In this document: positions 8,868-16,188 of the stretch, piece by piece
How positions within the stretch are numbered: position 1 is the first letter of the stretch
Layout: each line of letters begins with the position of its first letter
Source: Ruegeria haliotis
Lineage (GTDB): Bacteria; Pseudomonadota; Alphaproteobacteria; Rhodobacterales; Rhodobacteraceae
Direction of reading: 5' to 3'
Length of the DNA: 64,000 nucleotides
NCBI RefSeq assembly: GCF_013377785.1
Contig: NZ_JABXWT010000015.1
Span: forward strand, 49,541 to 113,540
Made by a program: the position numbers and the translations under genes
Notes under the pieces: model-generated
What the model was told of the DNA's origin: nothing
Seen by the model: the letters and a program-made list of their open reading frames with translations, nothing else
The model's database searches: none

Positions 8868-9715
8868 CGTGGCGGATGGCGCAGGAGGATGACATTCCTG
8901 CTGTCGAACGTTTTCTTTACGAGCACGTGCAAAGTTCAATGTTCCCGCTGGCAAACCTGCATGATTTTGGTCTGAACGGAACATATGCCCGGTCCGTGCA
9001 GATTTGGTTGCTGGGGGACGATCTCCGCGGCGTTTTTGCCATAACAAATGAAGGCATGGTTCTTCCGCAATGCCCCGACTGTTGCGACGCTGAACTTGTG
9101 GCCGCGACAGACTTGGTGAGGGATCGCGAGATCCTTGGCGTTATTGGTGAGGCCACACAAACCCGCCGGATCATGCGTTTGGCAGGATGGAGCGACAGGG
9201 CGACTCAATTGGATCATGACGAACCTGCCTTTTCTCTTGAATTGGCCTCGTTGATCATTCCGGAATTACCGGCGTCCCGGCTTGTTCCGCTGTCTATGAT
9301 CGATCATGGGTTGGCGGTTGAATGGCGTCGTGCCTACCTCATTGAAACTCTCGGTGTTCTTCAGAAGGACGTGACGGAACAAGCCAAGCGCGATATCGAT
9401 TCTTATCTGTCCCGGGACTCCCATCGCGTATTGTTGGTTGATGGGGAACCCGTCGGCATGACCGGTTTCAACGCCGTGCTATCCGATGTTGTCCAGATCG
9501 GTGGTGTGTATACGCCACCTCACCTGCGGGGTCTCGGCTATGCCCGTCAGGCAGTGGCCCTGCATCTGAATGAGGCGCGCGCGTCGGGTGTCTCTCGGGC
9601 AGTTCTGTTTGCCGCATCAAACTTCGCCGCGCGCGCGTATGTCGCCATCGGCTTTGTCCGAGCGGGCGATTTTGCGTTGATTTTGTTTCAGACAGACAAG
9701 GAAACCATCGCATGA
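8864..9715 (+). CDS. GNAT family N-acetyltransferase
   Basis: A 283-residue protein with a C-terminal GNAT acetyltransferase fold. The acetyl-CoA binding signature is seen in GGVYTPPHLRGLGYARQAV, followed by the late strand-helix FAASNFAARAYVAIGFVRAGDFALI. The first 130 residues form a divergent GNAT-like or regulatory half. The GTG start at 8864 overlaps the rsmE stop by four bases and is preferred over an upstream ATG at 8837 inside rsmE. The acceptor substrate is unknown. Confidence 0.85.
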   Translation: MTWRMAQEDDIPAVERFLYEHVQSSMFPLANLHDFGLNGTYARSVQIWLLGDDLRGVFAITNEGMVLPQCPDCCDAELVAATDLVRDREILGVIGEATQTRRIMRLAGWSDRATQLDHDEPAFSLELASLIIPELPASRLVPLSMIDHGLAVEWRRAYLIETLGVLQKDVTEQAKRDIDSYLSRDSHRVLLVDGEPVGMTGFNAVLSDVVQIGGVYTPPHLRGLGYARQAVALHLNEARASGVSRAVLFAASNFAARAYVAIGFVRAGDFALILFQTDKETIA

Positions 9716-10239
9716 GCTTTATCCGACCCGAAGCCAAGCTCGCCCTATGGCGTTGGCGCGAAGTTTTGGTGGCCGCGTTTGTTCTGACCCTTGGGCTCAG
9801 CTGGATCAGCGGCCCGGGCGGGTTGTTGGGGTGGCTCGGCTGGGTATTGGTTGCGGTCTCAGTGGCGCTGGCTGTCATTGGTGTGCAACGCGCCCGGTTT
9901 CGAACTGGCGCAGGCGGACCTGGCGTTGTGACCGTTGATGAAGGGCAAATCACCTATCTCGGCCCGCTCGATGGGGGAATCTTCGCCACCCGTGAAATTG
10001 AACGGTTGGCGCTGGACCCCACATCCAACCCGGCGCATTGGATACTGGATCAGCCGGGGCAACCAACGCTTCACATTCCTGTGAATGCCGAAGGAGCTGA
10101 GGCGCTGTTCGATGTGTTCTCAAACCTGCCCGGGCTGAAAACCGAACAAATGCTGTCGGAACTGAACGGCGGCGCGGCGCATCCGGTGGTCATTTGGGAG
10201 CGCCACCCGTCGCGCCCTGCACACCTTCGGCTGCATTGA
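9712..10239 (+). CDS. Hypothetical membrane protein
   Basis: A 175-residue protein of unknown function. Two hydrophobic helices near residues 17-60 (VLVAAFVLTLGLSWISG; LGWVLVAVSVALAVIGV) anchor a soluble C-terminal domain that resembles small membrane-associated PH-like modules (VTVDEGQITYLGPLDGG, IEREAL-like strands). The assignment of that fold is tentative. The ATG overlaps the stop of the GNAT gene (ATGA), so it is the third gene of the rsmE run. Confidence 0.75.
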   Translation: MSFIRPEAKLALWRWREVLVAAFVLTLGLSWISGPGGLLGWLGWVLVAVSVALAVIGVQRARFRTGAGGPGVVTVDEGQITYLGPLDGGIFATREIERLALDPTSNPAHWILDQPGQPTLHIPVNAEGAEALFDVFSNLPGLKTEQMLSELNGGAAHPVVIWERHPSRPAHLRLH

Positions 10240-10303
10240 CACTGGCGCAATTTGCCCCCACGACTGGCCAAAAGACAGACACATCAGGATCGGAGAACGG
10301 TTC

Positions 10304-11674
10304 ATGTCCATCCCTCAGTCCGGCGGCGGTCCGATCGAACGCCATGAGCAACTGGCCGAATATCTGGAATCGGGTTGCAAGCCCAAAGATGATTGGCGCA
10401 TCGGCACCGAGCATGAGAAATTCGGCTACTGCAAAGATACGCTGAAGCCGCTGCCGTTCGAAGGCACCCGCTCGATCGTCGCTGTGCTCGAAGGTCTGCG
10501 TGATCGGCATGCTTGGGGCGAAGTGCGCGAAGGCGGACACCTGATCGGTCTGGAAAAAGATGGCGCCAATGTCAGCTTGGAACCGGGCGGCGCGCTGGAG
10601 TTGTCGGGCGCCCCGCTGGAAACCATCCACGAGACATGCGACGAGGTGAACACCCACCTGCGCGAGGTCAAGGATATCGCCGATGAGATCGGCGTGGGTT
10701 TTATTGGTCTTGGTGCGGCCCCGATCTGGTCTCATGAAGAGATGCCGTTGATGCCCAAAGGGCGCTATCGGCTGATGAATGACTACATGGAGAAGGTCGG
10801 CACCATGGGTCGCGCCATGATGCGCCGGACGTGTACGGTGCAGGTCAATATCGACTTTGGCTCCGAGGCAGACATGGTGCAGAAGCTGCGCGTGGCGCTG
10901 GCGCTGCAGCCGGTGGCGACCGCCCTGTTTGCCAATTCTCCGTTTTTCGAGGGTAAGCCCAACGGCCAGAAAAGCTGGCGCAGCTATATCTGGCGGCATC
11001 TGGACGATGCGCGAACAGGCATGCTGCCCTTCGTGTTCGAAGAGGGCTTTGGGTTCGAGCGCTATGTGCAATACGCCTTGGATGTGCCGATGTATTTCGT
11101 CTATCGCGACGGCCAATATATCAACGCGCTGGGCATGTCCTTCCGCGATTTTCTGCAGGGTAAACTGCCGGCTCTGCCGGGTGAAACGCCGACGCTCAGC
11201 GATTGGGCAGATCACCTGACCACCGCTTTCCCCGAGGCGCGGATCAAGAAATTCATGGAGATGCGCGGCGCTGATGGTGGCCCGTGGCGTCGCCTATGTG
11301 CGCTGCCAGCGTTCTGGGTTGGCCTGACCTACGATCAGGGCGCGCTGGACGCCGCCTGGGATCTGGTCAAGGGCTGGGATACTGAGACCCGCGAGGCCCT
11401 GCGGGTCGGAGCCGCCAAAGACGGATTGCAGGCTCGGGTCGGTAGTATCAATATGCACGATCTTGCTCGCGAAGTTGTCGCGATCTCCGAGGCTGGCCTG
11501 AAGGCGCGTGCGCGACCCGGTGCGGGTGGTCTGGTGCCGGATGAGACCCACTTCCTGAATGCGCTCAAGGACAGTGTCGAATCCGGCAAGGTTCCGGCGG
11601 ACGAATTGCTGGATCACTATAATGGCGATTGGAACGGTGATCTGACGCGAGTCTTCCCGGACTACAGCTACTGA
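10304..11674 (+). CDS. gshA: Glutamate--cysteine ligase (alphaproteobacterial/plant type)
   Basis: This enzyme ligates glutamate to cysteine with ATP, the first step of glutathione synthesis in the cytoplasm. The 456-residue protein fits the plant/alphaproteobacterial class rather than the E. coli class. Recognisable blocks are WRIGTEHEKFGYC, the nucleotide-site segment NVSLEPGGALELSGAPLETIH, GRAMMRRTCTVQVNIDFGSE and NSPFFEGKPNGQKSWRSYIW. It is monocistronic, preceded by a purine-rich GGATCGGAGAA stretch about ten bases from the ATG. Confidence 0.95.
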   Translation: MSIPQSGGGPIERHEQLAEYLESGCKPKDDWRIGTEHEKFGYCKDTLKPLPFEGTRSIVAVLEGLRDRHAWGEVREGGHLIGLEKDGANVSLEPGGALELSGAPLETIHETCDEVNTHLREVKDIADEIGVGFIGLGAAPIWSHEEMPLMPKGRYRLMNDYMEKVGTMGRAMMRRTCTVQVNIDFGSEADMVQKLRVALALQPVATALFANSPFFEGKPNGQKSWRSYIWRHLDDARTGMLPFVFEEGFGFERYVQYALDVPMYFVYRDGQYINALGMSFRDFLQGKLPALPGETPTLSDWADHLTTAFPEARIKKFMEMRGADGGPWRRLCALPAFWVGLTYDQGALDAAWDLVKGWDTETREALRVGAAKDGLQARVGSINMHDLAREVVAISEAGLKARARPGAGGLVPDETHFLNALKDSVESGKVPADELLDHYNGDWNGDLTRVFPDYSY

Positions 11675-11780
11675 ACGCGCCTGGCTGAGTTTAAGGCTAT
11701 GTTTGCCAAGGCAGGAATCCCGTCTTGATCTGCAACCGGGCTGTCGGATACTAGCGGATGTTACGTCTTGCGAGTGAAGA

Positions 11781-12848
11781 ATGGCCCGTATCAGCGAACT
11801 GCACTATTCCAATGCCTATGCTGCCAGCTCGGGCGTAAACGAGTTTCTGGAGGTGTCGCTGAACCCTGCAGAGGATCCGGCGAATTTCACGGTGTCCTTC
11901 TATCAGGACGACGGGTTCGTCGGGATCGAAATTCCGCTGGACGATCCGGCGGTGCAGGTTTCAGTCGATCCGGACAACAACGAGCTGGTTTACGTCATAT
12001 CGGCGGATAATTTCCCGATCCTGCTGACCGATCCGGATGGTGGCGGGTCCACCAACTACGAAGCCTTTGCGCTGACCAATACCGATACGGGTGAGGTTAT
12101 CGATTTCTACGATATCGGTGGCGGCACCCAGAATATCTTGGCACAAAATGGTCTGGCTGCGGGTGAGGCCTCGGTCAACCTGCCGGTTCTGGTTGGGCCG
12201 AGCCAGACAACAACGACGCTGCAATTCAACCAGCCTGATCCCGACACGCTGACTCATGGCACACTGAATCCAGGCGACAGTGGCGCGGCCTGTTTCACGG
12301 CGGGAACTCTGGTGGACACGCCTTTGGGTCCACGCCGTGTCGAAACCCTGCGCCCCGGCGATCTGGTCAATACGGTCGATGATGGCCCCGTCCCGGTGTG
12401 CTGGATTGGTGAACGCACGGTTGAAGGGCGCGGTAATTTCGCACCGGTACGGATCAAAGCTGGCATGCTGGGGGCAGAAGCGGATGTGCTTGTGTCGCCG
12501 CAACACCGCATTCTGATCTCTGGCTGGCGTGCCGAATTGCTGTTTGGCGAGGACGAGGTTCTGGTGCCCGCCAAAGCGATAGTCAACGGCACAACCGTGA
12601 CTGCGGTGCCCTGTGATATCATTCGTTATGTGCATCTGCTGTTTGACAGGCATCAACTGGTCACAACTTGCGGTCTGGTGTCCGAAAGCTTTTTCCCTGC
12701 GCAGGAAGGGCTGGCGGGGTTGACCTCGGACGCCGCGGCCGAGCTTCTTGCGTTGTTCCCTGAATTGCGGGTCTATCCGGCTGCGTATGGTGTGGCTGTT
12801 CGACCGGTGCGTCAGGACCGGACCGTGGCATTATTGCGCTCTGCCTGA
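11781..12848 (+). CDS. Hint domain-containing protein (Hint_2 family)
   Basis: A 355-residue protein in two parts. Residues 1-165 form a beta-rich, acidic region with no match I can name. From about residue 172 a complete Hedgehog/intein-type Hint_2 module begins with CFTAGTLVDTPLGPRRVE and continues with LRPGDLV, PVRIKAGMLG, LVSPQHRILISGW, ELLFGEDEVLVPAKA, YVHLLFDRHQLV and SESFFP. Such modules are common in Rhodobacteraceae, often at the end of secreted or calcium-binding proteins; self-cleavage before the first Cys is possible but unproven. A broken paralogue lies after pheT. No signal peptide is visible. Confidence 0.88.
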   Translation: MARISELHYSNAYAASSGVNEFLEVSLNPAEDPANFTVSFYQDDGFVGIEIPLDDPAVQVSVDPDNNELVYVISADNFPILLTDPDGGGSTNYEAFALTNTDTGEVIDFYDIGGGTQNILAQNGLAAGEASVNLPVLVGPSQTTTTLQFNQPDPDTLTHGTLNPGDSGAACFTAGTLVDTPLGPRRVETLRPGDLVNTVDDGPVPVCWIGERTVEGRGNFAPVRIKAGMLGAEADVLVSPQHRILISGWRAELLFGEDEVLVPAKAIVNGTTVTAVPCDIIRYVHLLFDRHQLVTTCGLVSESFFPAQEGLAGLTSDAAAELLALFPELRVYPAAYGVAVRPVRQDRTVALLRSA

Positions 12849-12933
12849 TTGCGCCTCTGCCCCCTCTTGCTTTCGCGGGCTGCTGTGATAGCAGGTCGTC
12901 AACAGCATTCAGGGGCCAAGTTCAGGAAGCGTC

Positions 12934-14007
12934 ATGGACGATCTCAAGGCAAAATATCTGGGCCAAATCGCCGAAGCAGGCGACGAAAACACGCTTGAGG
13001 CGATCCGCCTCGCCGCCGTTGGTAAGAAGGGCGAAGTGGCGCTGAAGATGCGCGAGCTGGGTAAGATGACGCCCGAAGAGCGTCAGGTCGCAGGTCCCGC
13101 GCTGAATGCGCTGAAGGACGAAATCAACTCGGCCCTGTCCGCCAAAAAGGCAGGTTTGGCCGATGCCGCACTGGACGAGCGTCTGCGCACTGAATGGCTG
13201 GACGTGACCCTGCCGACGCGGCCACGGGGTCAGGGGTCGATCCATCCGGTCAGTCAGGCCACAGAAGAGCTGACCGCGATCTTTGCCGAACTGGGTTTCT
13301 CGGTCGCCGAAGGGCCGCGGATTGAAACCGACTGGCATAACTTTGACGCGCTGAACATCCCCGGCCACCATCCCGCGCGGGCCGAGATGGACACGTTCTA
13401 TATGCACCGGGTCGAGGGCGATGATCGCCCGCCGCATGTGCTGCGCACCCATACCTCGCCCGTCCAGATCCGCTCGATGGAGCTACAGGGCGCGCCAATC
13501 CGCATCATTTGCCCGGGCGGCGTATACCGCGCCGATTATGACCAGACCCACACGCCGATGTTCCATCAGGTCGAGGGGTTGGCGCTCGACAAGAACATCT
13601 CGATGGCGAACCTGAAATGGGTTCTGGAAGAGTTCGTGAAAGCGTTCTTCGAGGTCGATGATGTCGAGCTGCGCTTCCGCGCCTCGCACTTCCCCTTCAC
13701 CGAGCCATCGGCCGAGGTCGATATCCGTTGTTCGTGGGATAACGGTCAGTTGAAGATCGGTGAGGGCGACGACTGGATGGAGATTTTGGGCTCTGGCATG
13801 GTCCATCCCAAGGTGATCGCCGCCGGTGGGATTGATCCTGAGGTCTATCAGGGCTTTGCCTTTGGCATCGGCATCGACCGTCTGGCGATGCTGAAATATG
13901 GCATCCCCGATCTGCGGGCGTTCTTTGATTCCGACCTGCGGTGGTTGCGGCACTATGGGTTCGCGGCGCTGGATATGCCGAACTTGCATGGTGGTCTTAG
14001 CCGCTGA
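12934..14007 (+). CDS. pheS: Phenylalanine--tRNA ligase alpha subunit
   Basis: PheS carries the class II aminoacylation core of the alpha2beta2 PheRS. The 357-residue protein has the N-terminal coiled-coil arm (residues 1-85), motif 1 (HPVSQATEELTAIFAELGF), the family segment TDWHNFDALNIPGHHPAR, motif 2 (GGVYRADYDQTHTPMFHQVEG) and motif 3 (GFAFGIGIDRLAMLKYGI). The length is normal. pheT follows 2.2 kb downstream rather than directly, with three genes and an inverted-repeat unit between. Confidence 0.97.
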   Translation: MDDLKAKYLGQIAEAGDENTLEAIRLAAVGKKGEVALKMRELGKMTPEERQVAGPALNALKDEINSALSAKKAGLADAALDERLRTEWLDVTLPTRPRGQGSIHPVSQATEELTAIFAELGFSVAEGPRIETDWHNFDALNIPGHHPARAEMDTFYMHRVEGDDRPPHVLRTHTSPVQIRSMELQGAPIRIICPGGVYRADYDQTHTPMFHQVEGLALDKNISMANLKWVLEEFVKAFFEVDDVELRFRASHFPFTEPSAEVDIRCSWDNGQLKIGEGDDWMEILGSGMVHPKVIAAGGIDPEVYQGFAFGIGIDRLAMLKYGIPDLRAFFDSDLRWLRHYGFAALDMPNLHGGLSR

Positions 14008-14045
14008 TGAACCCAGTAATCGAGTTTTAGAACTTCCTGGGATCA

Positions 14046-14573
14046 ATGCAAGAGTTTATCCTAGCATTGGTTCTGGCGCTGTTGACCTCATTTATTCTCT
14101 GGCTTTTTCGAGCAAAGGCAAAACTCATCTGGGGCTCAACAAGTACCAGCTTTCATTCGTTCCAACTGGACAAAGAGTCTCCACCAGAAGCAATTTGGAC
14201 AGAAAAGTTCTACGTCCAAAACACTGGTCGAAGCGCAGCTTCAAACATTGAAATTGTGTTCAGCGAACCGCCGACCAGTTACAGCCTCTGGTCACCACGA
14301 GAGCATTCCAAAGTTATTCTAGAGAATCAGACATTTGTTCTGCGAATCCCGTCTCTCGCGCCTGCTGAGTTGTTGATCGTTGATGTCGTCGACATTCATG
14401 CTAGGAGCGTAAGGCTGCTTTCTGTCAATTGCCCGGACTCTCTGGCAAAAGAAGTCCCTTTCCTTCCAATGCGTCAGTTTGGAAGTGTTTTTAACGGTTT
14501 TGTTCTTTATCTGATGTTTGCCGGATTGGTAGGGACTTTGTATTTGGCATTACAGCTTACCTTTGGGAAGTAA
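14046..14573 (+). CDS. Orphan hypothetical protein with terminal membrane helices
   Basis: A 175-residue protein I do not recognise. A hydrophobic helix near residues 3-20 (FILALVLALLTSFILWLF) and another at the C-terminus (FNGFVLYLMFAGLVGTLYLAL) flank a soluble beta-rich middle (WTEKFYVQNTGRSAASNIEIVF; FVLRIPSLAPAELLIVDVVD), which resembles a small Ig-like domain. Base composition is visibly poorer in GC than pheS and pheT, with AT-rich codons. It sits 38 bases after pheS and just before the inverted-repeat unit, which suggests acquisition by transfer. Confidence 0.7.
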   Translation: MQEFILALVLALLTSFILWLFRAKAKLIWGSTSTSFHSFQLDKESPPEAIWTEKFYVQNTGRSAASNIEIVFSEPPTSYSLWSPREHSKVILENQTFVLRIPSLAPAELLIVDVVDIHARSVRLLSVNCPDSLAKEVPFLPMRQFGSVFNGFVLYLMFAGLVGTLYLALQLTFGK

Positions 14574-14626
14574 CTCTGTTTTCGTCGGGTTGTGTATTAC
14601 CTGAGCGGAACAAAGACAGGTAGGCC

Positions 14627-14768
14627 GCCGCGCTATCGCCAGACCGCCCGCACGGGCTGGCGATTTGTCTCCGCAGGCGCTCCGTTTGAACGTTACACGG
14701 ACTTGGCCAGCATGAATTGCCCACTACAGCCAGAAGATCGCCACCCCGCGGTCTGGCGATAGCGCGGC
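14627..14768. repeat. 142-bp unit bounded by perfect 21-bp inverted repeats
   Basis: Bases 14627-14647 and 14748-14768 are exact reverse complements over 21 bases, with 100 bp between. Within the left part a second imperfect hairpin is seen (CGCCAG at 14637-14642 against CTGGCG at 14657-14662). The size and terminal repeats resemble a miniature inverted-repeat element, but no target-site duplication is obvious. There is no open frame in it. It lies between the orphan low-GC gene and the esterase gene. Confidence 0.7.
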
Positions 14769-14770
14769 TT

Positions 14771-14796
14771 GTCACAAACTCCCACGCGGTTGTGAC
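14771..14796. promoter_or_regulatory. 7-bp inverted repeat upstream of the esterase gene
   Basis: GTCACAA (14771-14777) and TTGTGAC (14790-14796) form an inverted repeat with a 12-nt spacer, about 36 bases before the start of the esterase gene. It could be an operator for a dimeric regulator or a hairpin in the leader. No regulator is assigned. Confidence 0.35.
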
Positions 14797-14831
14797 GTGA
14801 CAGCGGCCGCAGGCTCGCTAGGGTTCGGCAG

Positions 14832-15626
14832 ATGATTTACCGACTGCTCTGCCTCTTCCTGCTGACCGCCACCCAAGCCGCCGCTGTGGATACATGCCAC
14901 GGCGATACCGCCTGTCAGGTAGGCGACCGTTCCTATCATGTGCTTGAACCGGACGGGTGGGATGGCGAAACGCCTCTGCCAGTACTCTTGCATTTCCACG
15001 GCTGGGCGCGGCAGGGGGATGTGGTGGTCAATCATGAGCGGATCGCGGGGGCGACCAAGCTGCGCGGTGTGCTGTTGGTTGCGCCGAACGGGCTGGGTAA
15101 AAGCTGGGATTTCTGGACGTCTGATACCGGCGATGTGGAATTTGCGGACCGGGTGCTGGAGGACGTCGCCAGCCGCTATCCGATTGACCGAGACCGCATC
15201 TATGTCTCGGGGTATTCCTTTGGCGGCGCGATGGCGTGGCGCTATGCCTGTCAGTCGGGAAATGACACCGCTGCGCTGTTGGCGATCGCCGGTTCGATTC
15301 GCCAGACCGAGGACTGCCCGCAGGCCCCGGCTCAGGTGCGTCATGTGCATGGCCTCAGCGATACGGTGATGGACTTCCCTTATGGCACGAACGGCGATGC
15401 GACCTATCCGGTGGCGCTGTGGCGGCAGAAATATGAGTGTGGCATCGCCACCCCGCGCGGGGATTGGGGCGTGGTGCCCATCCTGACCCTCAGCCGGGTC
15501 GAATGGACCGATTGCACGACGGGGCGCGTCACGCTGGACACTCATCCCGGTGGGCATTTCATCCCGCATGGCTGGATCGGCTGGCAGTTGGATGAGTTGG
15601 CGGGGCGAGAACCGGCCTATCCCTGA
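14832..15626 (+). CDS. Secreted polyhydroxybutyrate depolymerase/feruloyl-esterase-like hydrolase
   Basis: A 264-residue alpha/beta hydrolase with an N-terminal signal peptide (MIYRLLCLFLLTATQAAAV), so it acts in the periplasm or outside. The oxyanion segment LLHFHGWARQGD, the nucleophile elbow GYSFGGAMAWRYAC, the distal acid region HVHGLSDTVMDFP and the C-terminal histidine in HPGGHFIPHGW match the LpqC/PHB-depolymerase esterase family. The true substrate, polyester or phenolic ester, cannot be read from the sequence. A cupin gene follows 66 bases downstream. Confidence 0.85.
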   Translation: MIYRLLCLFLLTATQAAAVDTCHGDTACQVGDRSYHVLEPDGWDGETPLPVLLHFHGWARQGDVVVNHERIAGATKLRGVLLVAPNGLGKSWDFWTSDTGDVEFADRVLEDVASRYPIDRDRIYVSGYSFGGAMAWRYACQSGNDTAALLAIAGSIRQTEDCPQAPAQVRHVHGLSDTVMDFPYGTNGDATYPVALWRQKYECGIATPRGDWGVVPILTLSRVEWTDCTTGRVTLDTHPGGHFIPHGWIGWQLDELAGREPAYP

Positions 15627-15692
15627 GGTGTTTGACATCAAGGCGCGCCCGGCGTTCCTTGTGCCAAGTCATTTGAAACAGGAGTTGATCTA

Positions 15693-16100
15693 GTGAAACC
15701 GCTGCTGCTGAGCGCCTTGATCCTTGCCGCCTCACCGGTGATTGCGCGTGATACCTATCCGCCGGTCGAAGTGCTGTTGCAGACCGAGACCTCGGTCATA
15801 GGTGAGCCGTTGGAATACCCCGAAGGCACGCCGCAGATCACCATGGCCATCGTCACGATGAAGCCGGGACAGAAGACGGGCTGGCACCGGCACGAGGCGC
15901 CGCTGGCGGCCTATATTCTGGAAGGCGAGATTACCGTCGATTATGGCGATGTCGGGCGCAAAACCTATAACGAAGGCGACGCACTGATCGAGGCGTTCCG
16001 CTCGCCCCATGCAGGTGAGAATACCGGTGACGGGATCGTGCGGATTCTGGCGGTGTTTGCTGGCGCCGATGGTGTTTCCAACACGGTCACCGACGAGTAG
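15693..16100 (+). CDS. Secreted cupin domain protein
   Basis: A 135-residue protein with a signal peptide (MKPLLLSALILAASPVIA) and a single cupin barrel. The first cupin motif is seen as GWHRHEAPLAAYILEGEITVDY and the second as GDALIEAFRSPHAGENTG, which provides His and Glu metal ligands. Small periplasmic cupins may bind metal or act as dioxygenase-like enzymes; no specific activity is assigned. It lies between the secreted esterase and pheT on the same strand. Confidence 0.88.
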   Translation: MKPLLLSALILAASPVIARDTYPPVEVLLQTETSVIGEPLEYPEGTPQITMAIVTMKPGQKTGWHRHEAPLAAYILEGEITVDYGDVGRKTYNEGDALIEAFRSPHAGENTGDGIVRILAVFAGADGVSNTVTDE

Positions 16101-16188
16101 GCGCACCAGCCCCACGCGCCCTCTTTCCCCTGTGCGCAATATCCGTTAAACGCGGTCTGACCCGAGATTTACAGGCGGAAACCGACCG

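Noticed and set aside
14627..14768. Insertion sequence
   Set aside because: There is no transposase frame within the repeats and no clear target-site duplication; it was kept only as a repeat unit.
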